The notes beneath the pieces are model-generated. The model was not told the origin of the DNA. It was given only the letters and a program-made list of their open reading frames with translations, and made no database searches. 45,010 bases of DNA, taken from assembly GCA_910585265.1 (NCBI GenBank), contig CAJUCA010000005.1:54137-99146 (forward strand), read 5' to 3'. This document shows positions 1 through 7,009 of this stretch, in pieces (positions within the stretch are counted from its first letter, which is position 1; every line of letters starts with the position of its first letter). This DNA is from an uncultured Oscillospiraceae bacterium (GTDB lineage: Bacteria; Bacillota; Clostridia; Oscillospirales; Oscillospiraceae). The position numbers and the translations under genes are program-made.

Positions 1-24
1 TCTCCCCGCCTTCCGGCGGGGAGA
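1..24. repeat. Perfect 10-bp hairpin at window edge
   Basis: TCTCCCCGCC, a 4-base loop, then GGCGGGGAGA form a perfect stem-loop. No T-tract follows on either strand within view, so it is not a clear intrinsic terminator. It could belong to the 3' end of a gene outside the window. Confidence 0.5.
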
Positions 25-74
25 TCCGCTTCGAGCGCAATCGCGGCGGTGGGGGGATTGTGATCTTGTCCGCA

Positions 75-147
75 GGAGAAGGGCTGGCCCCCTCCCGTTT
101 TAAAGGGGCGGAAACCCTTTTCACGGGAGGGGCAAGCCCTTCCCCTA
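75..147. repeat. Degenerate copy of a TGTAGGGG-type palindromic repeat
   Basis: Bases 124-147 read CGGGAGGGGCAAGCCC-TTCCCCTAC, almost the same as the right arm of the perfect inverted repeat at 3734-3810. The left arm (75-98) is a decayed reverse complement. The copy sits just downstream of the threonine ammonia-lyase stop codon, so it may also act as the 3' hairpin of that transcript. Confidence 0.6.
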
Positions 148-148
148 C

Positions 149-1372
149 TTACCCCGTGATGGTGCCGCTGGCGGCTACCTCCCGCACGTCGTAGCCCTTC
201 TGCTTCAGGGCGTTCAGGATCTCCGCCTTGTGGGACAGGCCGAAGGCCTCCATGGTCACCTTCAGCTCCACCCCGGCCTGCCGGTTGATGTTGACGAACT
301 GGTTGTGGTCCAGCTTGATGATGTTGCCGTTGAGCTTCGCCACCAGATCCGCGATGCGCAGCAGCTCGCCGGGGCGGTCGGGGAGCTGCACCGAGAAGGT
401 GAAAATCCGCCCCCGGTTGATCAGCCCGTGCTGCACCAGGGAGGAAATGGTGATCACGTCCATATTGCCGCCGGACAGCACGCTCACCACGCTGCGCCCG
501 TCCCGCTCCAGGTGGTTCAGGGCCGCGATGGTGAGCAGGCCCGCGTTCTCCACCACCATCTTGTGCTTCTCCATCACGTCCAGGAAGGCGTCCACCAGCT
601 CGTCGTCGTCGATGGTGAGCAGCTCGTCCACGTTCCGCTGGATATAGGGGAACACCTGGTCCCCCGGGGTTTTCACCGCCACGCCGTCGGCGATGGTGGT
701 CACCCGGTCCAGCGTCACCACATGGCCCGCCTCCACGCTGGCCTTCATGGACGCCGCGCCGGAGGGCTCCACGCCGATGACCTTCACCGACGGGTTCAGC
801 AGCTTGGCCAGGGTGGACACACCCGCCGCCAGCCCGCCGCCCCCCACGGGCACCAGGATCACGTCCACGTCGGGGAGGTCCTTGAAGATCTCATAGGCGA
901 TGGTGCCCTGCCCGGTGGACACGGTGAGGTCGTTGAAGGGGTGGACGTAAGTCAGCCCCTCCTCCTGGCTGAGCTGGGCGGCCAGGGCCGCCGCGTCGTC
1001 GAAGGTCTCCCCGTGGAGCACCACCTTGGCCCCGTAGTCCTTGGTGTTGTTCACCTTCACCAGGGGGGTGGTGGTGGGCATGACGATGGTGGCGGACACG
1101 CCCGCCTTCTGGGCGGCGTAGGCCACCCCCTGGGCATGGTTTCCGGCGGAGGCGGTCACCAGCCCCCGGGCCTTCTCCTCGTCGGACAGGGTGGAGCATT
1201 TGAAGTAGGCCCCCCGGATTTTGTAGGCCCCCGTCACCTGCATATTCTCCGGCTTGATGTAGACCTGGTTGCCGGTGGTCCGGGAGAAAAAGGGGCTGTA
1301 GATCAGGTCGGTGGGGTGGAGCACGCCGTCCAGCGTTTTCCGGGCCGCCTTAAAATCGTTTAGCGTCATCAT
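149..1372 (-). CDS. ilvA: Threonine ammonia-lyase (threonine dehydratase) with C-terminal ACT domain
   Basis: PLP enzyme converting L-threonine to 2-oxobutanoate and ammonia, the first committed step towards isoleucine or a catabolic entry to propionate. The 407-residue protein shows the fold-type II PLP lysine in TGAYKIRGA (K51), the asparagine loop SAGNHAQG (about 76-83) and the phosphate-binding PVGGGGLAAG loop (about 175-184). Residues from about 325 form an ACT-like domain (FSVQLPDRPGELLRIADL). This is the one-ACT medium-length form, shorter than the two-ACT enterobacterial IlvA. The ACT domain suggests allosteric control but does not decide between the biosynthetic and catabolic role. 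The start is ATG 1372, preceded by a GGGAG site. A second ATG follows directly. It is transcribed alone, divergently from the operon at 1552, from the promoter at 1439-1467. Confidence 0.93.
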   Translation of the reverse strand: MMTLNDFKAARKTLDGVLHPTDLIYSPFFSRTTGNQVYIKPENMQVTGAYKIRGAYFKCSTLSDEEKARGLVTASAGNHAQGVAYAAQKAGVSATIVMPTTTPLVKVNNTKDYGAKVVLHGETFDDAAALAAQLSQEEGLTYVHPFNDLTVSTGQGTIAYEIFKDLPDVDVILVPVGGGGLAAGVSTLAKLLNPSVKVIGVEPSGAASMKASVEAGHVVTLDRVTTIADGVAVKTPGDQVFPYIQRNVDELLTIDDDELVDAFLDVMEKHKMVVENAGLLTIAALNHLERDGRSVVSVLSGGNMDVITISSLVQHGLINRGRIFTFSVQLPDRPGELLRIADLVAKLNGNIIKLDHNQFVNINRQAGVELKVTMEAFGLSHKAEILNALKQKGYDVREVAASGTITG

Positions 1373-1438
1373 GGGCGAGGACTCCCTATCTCATAGCTTT
1401 TCCGGCCCCCACCTTATCGGCGGAGGACATAACAGCTT

Positions 1439-1467
1439 ATTTTACATGAAGAAATTGTTAAAGTCAA
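1439..1467 (-). promoter_or_regulatory. Promoter of ilvA
   Basis: On the minus strand TTGACT (1467-1462), a 17-base spacer and TAAAAT (1444-1439), with a TG just before the -10. The start point would be near 1432, giving a leader of about 60 bases with no obvious T-box. Confidence 0.7.
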
Positions 1468-1488
1468 CCGCCCGGCACCCCCTTTATC

Positions 1489-1518
1489 TTGACAGGGACC
1501 TGATCCGGGGAGTAAAAT
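1489..1518 (+). promoter_or_regulatory. Promoter of the XpaC-like / TelA operon
   Basis: TTGACA (1489-1494), an 18-base spacer and TAAAAT (1513-1518). It lies 34 bases before the GTG start at 1552 and back to back with the ilvA promoter. Confidence 0.65.
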
Positions 1519-1551
1519 AGAAGCCAGATTCCGGAAAGGAGGGCAAAGGCC

Positions 1552-2244
1552 GTGGCCTATGTGAAAAAACGAAGCGTCCTGCCCATTTACTTTGTGGGGC
1601 TGACCTGGCTGGTGTGGGCATGGATCCTGTGCCTGCCGCTGTACCGTCCCGTCCACTATGTCATGGCGGCCCTGCTGTCCATGGCGGCCTATTTCGGGGG
1701 CAAGATGCTCTTTCCCGACCGGGGCTATGAGGTGCCCGAGCCCGCCGCCCCCGGCCCCGCCCAGGCCGCCAAGCCCGGGGCGGAGAAGCCCAGGTCCACC
1801 GGGAACCCGGAGATCGACGCTTTGCTGGACGAGCGGGCCCGCGCCGTGTCCGAGATGCGGCGGCTCAACGACTCCATCAAGGACGCCGCCATTTCCGCCC
1901 AGATCAGCCATCTGGAGGCCACCACCGGGAAGATCATCGACGCGGTGGTGGAGGCCCCCTCCAAGCTGCCCCAGATCCGCAAATTCATGAACTACTACCT
2001 GCCCACCACCCTGAAGCTGCTCAACGCCTACGACCGGATGGACGCCACCGGGGCGTCCGGCACCAACATCGACGGCACCAAGGGGAAGATCGGGGAGATG
2101 CTGGGCACCATCTGCGTGGCCTTCAGCCGCCAGCTGGACGCCCTGTACGGCGAGGAGGCCCTGGACATCTCCGCCGACATCACCGTCATGGAGCAGATGC
2201 TCCAGCAGGAGGGGATCGGCGGCATGACCCTGGGCGGCCAATGA
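1552..2244 (+). CDS. XpaC-like membrane protein (5-bromo-4-chloroindolyl phosphate hydrolysis family)
   Basis: A 230-residue protein with two hydrophobic segments near the N-terminus (about 15-31 and 34-50), a Pro/Ala-rich linker and a helical cytoplasmic part from about 85. The pattern (NPEIDALLDERARAVSEMRRLND, then LPTTLKLLNAYDRM) is that of the XpaC family. In other Firmicutes this family is encoded next to TelA, as it is here at 2478. The biochemical role is unknown; the hydrolysis name comes from an old colour phenotype. The start is GTG with a strong AAAGGAGG site at 1535-1542. This is the first gene of a three-gene operon with 2255 and 2478, probably for envelope stress or toxic anion resistance. 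That role is inferred from family association. Confidence 0.75.
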   Translation: MAYVKKRSVLPIYFVGLTWLVWAWILCLPLYRPVHYVMAALLSMAAYFGGKMLFPDRGYEVPEPAAPGPAQAAKPGAEKPRSTGNPEIDALLDERARAVSEMRRLNDSIKDAAISAQISHLEATTGKIIDAVVEAPSKLPQIRKFMNYYLPTTLKLLNAYDRMDATGASGTNIDGTKGKIGEMLGTICVAFSRQLDALYGEEALDISADITVMEQMLQQEGIGGMTLGGQ

Positions 2245-2254
2245 GGGGCGCGGC

Positions 2255-2485
2255 ATGGGAAGGAACAAGAACAAGGGCCGCTACCGGGTGCTGGCCCTGG
2301 TGTGGAGCTTCGCCGCCGCCTCCATGTTCATGGGGGTGACCCGGACCCTGCCCAATGTGAACCCCATGGCCCTGGTGATTCTGGTATTGAGCGGGGCCGC
2401 CGCCGCCATCTGGTGGAAGGCCTATCTGAAAGCGGCGAAAGCCGACAACCCAAAAAAGGATTCGGAGGAGAAAAAACATGGATGA
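2255..2485 (+). CDS. Small membrane protein, two helices
   Basis: A 76-residue protein with a basic N-terminus (MGRNKNKGRYR), hydrophobic segments at about 12-29 and 38-53, and a charged Lys-rich tail. It starts 10 bases after the XpaC-like gene and its end overlaps the TelA start by 8 bases, so it is very likely translated with both. I do not recognise the family. Its position suggests a membrane partner of the XpaC/TelA pair. Read as a genuine gene because of the overlap and codon use like its neighbours. Confidence 0.65.
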   Translation: MGRNKNKGRYRVLALVWSFAAASMFMGVTRTLPNVNPMALVILVLSGAAAAIWWKAYLKAAKADNPKKDSEEKKHG

Positions 2486-3695
2486 GAACATGATGCCCGA
2501 GCTGACCCTGGACCCCAGCGGCGCGGCCGCGGCCCAGGCCGCCGCCCAGGCCGCGGAGGCGGCAATCCCCAAGGCCCCCGACACCCCCGCCCTGACCCTG
2601 GAGGGGGCCGTCACCCCGGAGGACGCCGCGGCGGTGCAGGCCGCCCGGGACGCCCAGGCCATCCAGCTGGACGAGAGCCAGCTCAACGAGGCGGAGCGGA
2701 AGATGGTAAACGACTTCGCCCAGAAGATCGACATCACCGACTCCACCCAGGTGCTCCAGTACGGCGCGGCGGCCCAGAAGAACATCGCGGGCTTCTCCGA
2801 GAACGCGCTGAACAACGTGCGCACCAAGGACCTGGGCCAGGTGGGGGAGGCGTTGTCCTCCCTGGTGGTGGAGCTGAAAACCTTCGGCCAGGAGGAGAAA
2901 AGCGGCATCTTCGGCTTCTTCCAGAAGAAGAAAAACGAGGCCCTGGCCCTGAAGGCCAGCTATGACAAGGCGGAGGTGAACGTGGACAAGATCGCCTCCA
3001 TCCTGGAGGGCCACCAGGTCACCCTGATGAAGGACATCGCCATGCTGGACCAGATGTATGAGCTGAACACCAAATATTACAAGGAGCTGACCATGTATAT
3101 CCTGGCGGGCAAAAAGGCCCTGATGAAGGCCCGGAACGAGGATCTGGAGGAGCTGCGGAAGCAGGCGTCCGCCTCCGGCTCCCAGGAGGACGCCCAGAAG
3201 TACAACGACTACGCCAACCTGTGCAGCCGGTTCGAGAAGAAGCTCCACGACCTGGAGCTGACCCGGATGATCTCCATCCAGATGGGCCCCCAGACCCGGA
3301 TGATCCAGAACAACGACGCGCTGATGCTGGAGAAGATCCAGTCCTCCCTGGTGAACACCATCCCCCTGTGGAAAAGCCAGATGGTGCTGGCCCTGGGGCT
3401 GGAGCACTCCCGGCAGGCCACCGCCGCCCAATCCGCCGTCACCAACATGACCAATGATCTGCTGCGGAAAAACGCCGAGATGCTCAAGATGGGCACCATC
3501 GAGACGGCCAAGGAGGCCGAGCGGTCCGTGGTGGATATTGAGACGTTGCAGCACACCAACCAGCAGCTGATCTCCACCCTGAACGAGGTGATGCAGATCC
3601 AGAAGGACGGCGCGCAGAAGCGCAAGGAGGCCGAGCTGGAGCTGGGCCGCATTGAGGGCGAGCTGAAGCAGAAGCTGCTGGAGCTGCGGGGGTAG
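2478..3695 (+). CDS. Toxic anion resistance protein TelA family
   Basis: A 405-residue, soluble, helix-rich protein of the TelA (tellurite resistance / YceH-like) family. An Ala-rich acidic N-terminus (1-65) is followed by a long helical region. Family-like stretches include the segment around LSSLVVELKTFGQEEKSGIFGFFQKKK and, near the C-terminus, ETLQHTNQQLISTLNEVMQIQ. Family members are linked genetically to tellurite, colicin and cell-wall antibiotic tolerance, but no enzymatic activity is established. It overlaps the preceding small membrane gene by 8 bases and the ribosome site (GGAGG, 2465-2469) lies inside that gene. It is the last gene of the operon and is followed by the palindromic repeat at 3734-3810, which could act as transcript end structure. 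Confidence 0.85.
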   Translation: MDENMMPELTLDPSGAAAAQAAAQAAEAAIPKAPDTPALTLEGAVTPEDAAAVQAARDAQAIQLDESQLNEAERKMVNDFAQKIDITDSTQVLQYGAAAQKNIAGFSENALNNVRTKDLGQVGEALSSLVVELKTFGQEEKSGIFGFFQKKKNEALALKASYDKAEVNVDKIASILEGHQVTLMKDIAMLDQMYELNTKYYKELTMYILAGKKALMKARNEDLEELRKQASASGSQEDAQKYNDYANLCSRFEKKLHDLELTRMISIQMGPQTRMIQNNDALMLEKIQSSLVNTIPLWKSQMVLALGLEHSRQATAAQSAVTNMTNDLLRKNAEMLKMGTIETAKEAERSVVDIETLQHTNQQLISTLNEVMQIQKDGAQKRKEAELELGRIEGELKQKLLELRG

Positions 3696-3733
3696 GCATA
3701 CCCCCCCACAAAGCGCGTAACGGTTAGGCGTAT

Positions 3734-3810
3734 TGTAGGGGAGGGGCTTGCCCCTCCCGCCGTTCCGATGTGCCCTCTGTTCTCCGGGAGGGGCAAGCCC
3801 CTCCCCTACA
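3734..3810. repeat. Perfect 26-bp inverted repeat, TGTAGGGG-ended element
   Basis: Arms 3734-3759 and 3785-3810 are exact reverse complements, separated by 25 bases. Each arm is itself nearly palindromic (GGGAGGGGC-TT-GCCCCTCCC). The outer ends read TGTAGGGG and CCCCTACA. Related copies lie at 75-147 and 12989-13065. It occupies the gap between the TelA and TPM genes and looks like a dispersed miniature repeat. Confidence 0.8.
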
Positions 3811-3853
3811 GGGCGCACCAAATCAAAGCGTCTGCGTTCAGAAAGGACTTCTT

Positions 3854-4462
3854 ATGAGAATTGCGCTGATTATCGTCCCCTGCGTGGCCCTGGGCATCCT
3901 GCTGGCTGTCATGGCTGCCGGGGTAAAAAAGGGCACCAACATCTTCAAAATTCCGGCGGTGGCCTGGATGATCACCGGAGTGCTGGTGGTGGTGGCCATC
4001 GGCATCGGCATCGAAAGAACCGAGGGTTCCCCCATCCCCGAGCCCGCCCCCCGGCCCAGCAGCGCGCCCCCCGCCTCCGGCTCCTTCGTTTGGGACGACG
4101 CCAACGCGCTGTCCGACCGGACAGTCCGGGAGCTGGACCAGCGCAACGACCGGCTGTGGGACCGGCATAACATCACCGTGGCGGTGGTCACCTGCGACAA
4201 CCAGCGGGAGCTGGGGGAATACGCCTACCGCCAGGCGGAAAAAATGGGCCTGGGCGGGTATGACATGGTGGTGGCCCTGGACATACGGGGCGATAACTAC
4301 TGGCTCCTGCTGGGCAACGACGTGGGCAGGGACTTCCCCTACGACCCCTCCGAGTACGCCTACGAGTATATGGAAAACGCTTTTGTCCGAAGGGACTATG
4401 ACGATGCGGTGCTGGAGCTCACCAAGGCCCTGGAGGACTGGTACGGGAAGCAATACCGCTGA
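3854..4462 (+). CDS. TPM-domain membrane protein
   Basis: A 202-residue protein with two hydrophobic segments (about 3-22 and 35-54), a short Pro/Ser-rich linker and a C-terminal TPM domain. The domain runs from FVWDDANALSD through NITVAVVTCDN and GYDMVVALDIRGDNYWLLLGNDV. TPM domains occur in membrane proteins tied to photosystem repair in plants and to envelope functions in bacteria. Phosphatase activity has been reported for plant members but cannot be assumed here. Start ATG 3854 is chosen because AAAGGA lies 7 bases before it; an in-frame extension upstream would run into the repeat. It probably forms an operon with 4483 (20-base gap). Confidence 0.75.
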   Translation: MRIALIIVPCVALGILLAVMAAGVKKGTNIFKIPAVAWMITGVLVVVAIGIGIERTEGSPIPEPAPRPSSAPPASGSFVWDDANALSDRTVRELDQRNDRLWDRHNITVAVVTCDNQRELGEYAYRQAEKMGLGGYDMVVALDIRGDNYWLLLGNDVGRDFPYDPSEYAYEYMENAFVRRDYDDAVLELTKALEDWYGKQYR

Positions 4463-4482
4463 CCGGGAAAGGAGGCCCTGCC

Positions 4483-5001
4483 ATGGGCGATTTGACCGAC
4501 CTGATTATTATTCTTGTGCTGGTGGTCGTGGTGCTGCTGGCTCTGGAGGGCTCCCGCCGCCGCCGTTACCGCTGCGGCTGGTACGGGCCCAGCTATGTAT
4601 ACCGTCCCTTCTTTATCTTCCGTCCCCGCCCCCCCAGGCCCCCCCGTCCGCCCCGGGGCCCCGGCTTCGGCCCGGGGATGGGCTTCGGACCCGGGCCATC
4701 GGCCCGCCCCGGCCCCAGGCCAGGTCCGGGCGCACGGCCGGGCGGTCCCTTCGGCGGCTCCTTTGGGGGCGGCAGACCCACCCCCGGCGGGAGGCCCGGC
4801 GGCTCCTTCGGAGGCGGACGGCCTTCGGCTCCCCGGCCCAAGGCCCGCCCCGGCGGCAGCTTTGGCGGCAGCTTCGGCGGCGGGCGGTCCTCCTTCGGCG
4901 GGGGACGTCCCGGCGGCAGCTTCGGCGGGGGCCGCTCCTTTGGGGGCGGGCGTCCCGGCGGAGGCGGCTTCGGTGGGGGACGGGGAGGCGGCCGGCGGTA
5001 A
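4483..5001 (+). CDS. Gly/Arg/Pro-rich membrane-anchored low-complexity protein
   Basis: A 172-residue protein with one strong N-terminal hydrophobic helix (about 5-23), an RRRR basic stop, an aromatic patch and then low complexity. A PRPPRPPRPP run is followed by many GGSFGGGR-type repeats to the end. The composition is mostly Gly, Arg, Ser, Phe and Pro, so the tail is probably disordered. Bacterial TPM-domain proteins often end in, or sit beside, Gly-rich tails of this kind. Here the tail is on a separate protein next to the TPM gene (20-base gap, GGAGG site at 4470-4474). Function unknown. Repeats and high GC make shadow frames long, but this frame has the ribosome site and the membrane helix. 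Confidence 0.65.
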   Translation: MGDLTDLIIILVLVVVVLLALEGSRRRRYRCGWYGPSYVYRPFFIFRPRPPRPPRPPRGPGFGPGMGFGPGPSARPGPRPGPGARPGGPFGGSFGGGRPTPGGRPGGSFGGGRPSAPRPKARPGGSFGGSFGGGRSSFGGGRPGGSFGGGRSFGGGRPGGGGFGGGRGGGRR

Positions 5002-5175
5002 TCGCCCCGCCAGCACCCCCACACACCCAGGCGCAGCAAACGTGGACCCTGCCCACTTCCCAATGACCGCACCAAGCAGCGGCAGCGGAAATAGGGGCAG
5101 ACGCGTCCGTATCCGCTCCGCGCCGGAAGGGTATCCCGACACGCCCCGATCTGACTCCCCCGTAAATGGGGGATT

Positions 5176-5258
5176 CTTAAGGGGGTGGCCGTCTCCACAG
5201 TCGGCCACCCCCTTAAGTGTTCTCTTTGGGTACTTTCTCTCACAGGAGAGAAAGTACC
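5176..5258. repeat. Tandem pair of perfect hairpins (possible dispersed repeat)
   Basis: The first hairpin has 16-base arms CTTAAGGGGGTGGCCG (5176-5191) and CGGCCACCCCCTTAAG (5202-5217) with a 10-base loop. The second has 12-base arms GGTACTTTCTCT (5229-5240) and AGAGAAAGTACC (5247-5258) with a 6-base loop. No T-tract follows either one. They lie in the 555-base gap between the Gly-rich gene and the uracil permease. I saw nothing coding in 5002-5350. Confidence 0.6.
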
Positions 5259-5352
5259 GCCCCGCAGGGCGCACCCCTGCCGCGGGTTCGGGAAGGCCCT
5301 CCTTCCCAAAATCCCCCTAATCTCAGGGTCGGTTTTCGTGCAAAATCCCATC

Positions 5353-5381
5353 TTGCTTCTCCCGCCCGGTTCTGGTAATAT
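5353..5381 (+). promoter_or_regulatory. Promoter of the uracil permease leader
   Basis: TTGCTT (5353-5358), a 17-base spacer and extended -10 TG-G-TAATAT (5373-5381). The predicted start is near 5388, only about 22 bases before the leader peptide ATG. Confidence 0.75.
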
Positions 5382-5409
5382 AGAGCGAACGCAAAAGGAG
5401 GGGAACGAT

Positions 5410-5481
5410 ATGTGCCAGCTTACGCCGCTGTTTTTCAAAACGCCTGAGCTTGGGGCGTATCATTTCCATTTCTATTTTTGA
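5410..5481 (+). CDS. 23-residue leader peptide of the uracil permease gene
   Basis: ATG 5410 to TGA 5479-5481 encodes a 23-residue peptide starting MCQLTPLFF and ending HFHFYF. It has an excellent AAAAGGAGGGG ribosome site at 5393-5403. The last 20 bases before the stop are mostly pyrimidine (12 T and 4 C of 20). The final base of the stop codon is also the first paired base of the terminator stem at 5481-5507. A short, well-translated, U-rich ORF ending exactly at an intrinsic terminator, in front of a pyrimidine permease, is the arrangement of the enterobacterial pyrBI/pyrE attenuators. There, slow transcription at low UTP lets the ribosome catch up and block the hairpin. The sequence is observed; the mechanism is inferred. 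Confidence 0.75.
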   Translation: MCQLTPLFFKTPELGAYHFHFYF

Positions 5482-5515
5482 GCAATCACCGTTTTCCGGT
5501 GGTTGCTTCTTTTTT
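5481..5515 (+). terminator. Intrinsic terminator (attenuator) in the uracil permease leader
   Basis: An 11-bp stem, AGCAATCACCG (5481-5491) with CGGTGGTTGCT (5497-5507), has one T-G wobble and a 5-base loop. It is followed by TCTTTTTT. It lies between the leader peptide and the permease start (5557), so full-length mRNA needs read-through. I saw no PyrR-binding-loop consensus in the leader. Confidence 0.85.
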
Positions 5516-5556
5516 GCGCGGAGCTGTTGAACGACATCTGAAAGGGAGAGAGTAGA

Positions 5557-6942
5557 ATGAACAACCAAGAGCCTGTCCGCGACGCCCGCACCCTGGGCCT
5601 GCCCAAGATGCTCATCCTGGGCCTCCAGCATATGTTCGCCATGTTCGGGGCCACCGTGCTGGTGCCCATCCTGGTGAACAATTACGGCCTGCCCCTGTCC
5701 ATCCAGACCACCCTGCTGTTCGCCGGAATCGGCACCCTGTTCTTCCATGTGTGCACCCGGCTGAGGGTGCCCGCCTTCCTGGGGTCCTCCTTCGCCTTCC
5801 TGGGCGGCTTCCAGGCCATCGCCAACCTGGACTCCGGCAAGTACGCCGCCATGGAAGCCTCGGAAAAGCTGCAATACGCCTGCGGCGGCATCGTGGTGGC
5901 CGGCCTGCTGTACGTGGTGCTGGCGGGAGTGATCAAGCTGGTGGGCGTGAAGAAGGTCATGCGCTTCCTGCCCCCGGTGGTCACCGGGCCTATCATCATC
6001 CTCATCGGCCTGAACCTGGCCCCCTCCGCGGTGAACAACGCCAAGACCTGCTGGTGGCTGGCCCTGGTGGCCATGGCCATCATCATCGCCGCCAACATCT
6101 GGGGCAAGGGTATGATTAAGATCATCCCCATCCTGCTGGGCGTGGTGGGCTCCTACGTCATCGCCGTCATCGCCAACGCCATGGGAGCTACGGCGCTGGA
6201 CGCCACCGGCGCGGTGGTCCCCCTGATGGACTTCTCCACCGTGGCCGACGCCAAGATTCTGGGCCTCCAGCCCTTCCTCACCGACTTCGGCGGCTCCATC
6301 GCCAAGTTTGACCTGACCGCCATTCTGGTGATGGCCCCCATCGCCATCGCCGCCATGATGGAGCACATCGGCGATATGTCCGCCATCTCCGCCACCGTGG
6401 GGGAGAACTTCATCGAGAACCCCGGCCTGCACCGCACCCTCATCGGCGACGGCATCGCCACCTCCCTGTCCGCCGTCTTCGGCGGCCCCGCCAACACCAC
6501 CTACGGCGAGAACACCGGCGTGCTGGTGCTGTCCAAGGTCTACGACCCCAAGGTGATCCGGCTGGCGGCCATCTACGCCCTGGTGCTGTCCTTCAGCCCC
6601 ATGTTCGCGGCGGTGGTGAACGCCATGCCCGCGGCCATCGTGGGCGGCGTGAGCTTCATTCTGTACGGCATGATTTCCGCCATCGGCGTGCGCAACGTGG
6701 TGGAGAACCGGGTGGACTTCACCAACTCCCGGAACCTGATCATCGCGGCGGTGATTCTGGTGTGCGGCCTGGGCTTCTCCGGCGGGCTCACCTTCCAGGT
6801 GGGCGGCGCGCAGATTACCCTGACGGCCCTGGCCATCGCCGCCATCGCGGGGATCGCGCTGAACGCCATCCTGCCGGGGAAGGATTACGAGTTCGGGGCC
6901 GACGTCACCGACGGGCGGTCGGCGGATTTTGGGCGGTATTGA
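5557..6942 (+). CDS. uraA: Uracil permease (NCS2 family)
   Basis: A 461-residue proton-coupled uracil importer of the nucleobase:cation symporter-2 family, with about 14 hydrophobic segments. Family signatures include the start LGLPKMLILGLQHMFAMFGATVLVP, the TM8 region around MMEHIGDMSAISATVGENF, which carries a conserved acidic residue (the E of MMEHIGD), and the GGPANTTYGENTGV segment of TM10. Length is typical of Firmicute PyrP/UraA. ATG 5557 has a GGGAGAG site. It is a single-gene unit behind the leader peptide and attenuator at 5410-5515, so expression probably responds to pyrimidine supply. It ends at the strong terminator 6962-6998. Confidence 0.93.
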   Translation: MNNQEPVRDARTLGLPKMLILGLQHMFAMFGATVLVPILVNNYGLPLSIQTTLLFAGIGTLFFHVCTRLRVPAFLGSSFAFLGGFQAIANLDSGKYAAMEASEKLQYACGGIVVAGLLYVVLAGVIKLVGVKKVMRFLPPVVTGPIIILIGLNLAPSAVNNAKTCWWLALVAMAIIIAANIWGKGMIKIIPILLGVVGSYVIAVIANAMGATALDATGAVVPLMDFSTVADAKILGLQPFLTDFGGSIAKFDLTAILVMAPIAIAAMMEHIGDMSAISATVGENFIENPGLHRTLIGDGIATSLSAVFGGPANTTYGENTGVLVLSKVYDPKVIRLAAIYALVLSFSPMFAAVVNAMPAAIVGGVSFILYGMISAIGVRNVVENRVDFTNSRNLIIAAVILVCGLGFSGGLTFQVGGAQITLTALAIAAIAGIALNAILPGKDYEFGADVTDGRSADFGRY

Positions 6943-6961
6943 GAATCGCCCCGGCACAGAA

Positions 6962-6998
6962 AAGGTCCGGGCCTCCGCGGAGGCCCGGACCTTTATTC
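6962..6998. terminator. Bidirectional terminator between uraA and the hydrolase gene
   Basis: 15-base arms AAGGTCCGGGCCTCC (6962-6976) and its reverse complement (6979-6993), with TTTATTCT after it on plus and TTTTCTGT on minus. The flanking genes converge on it. Confidence 0.85.
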
Positions 6999-7009
6999 TA
7001 TTGCCTGGC

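Noticed and set aside
1373..1438. T-box or amino acid leader before threonine ammonia-lyase
   Set aside because: The leader predicted from the promoter is only about 60 bases and shows no terminator or T-box sequence.
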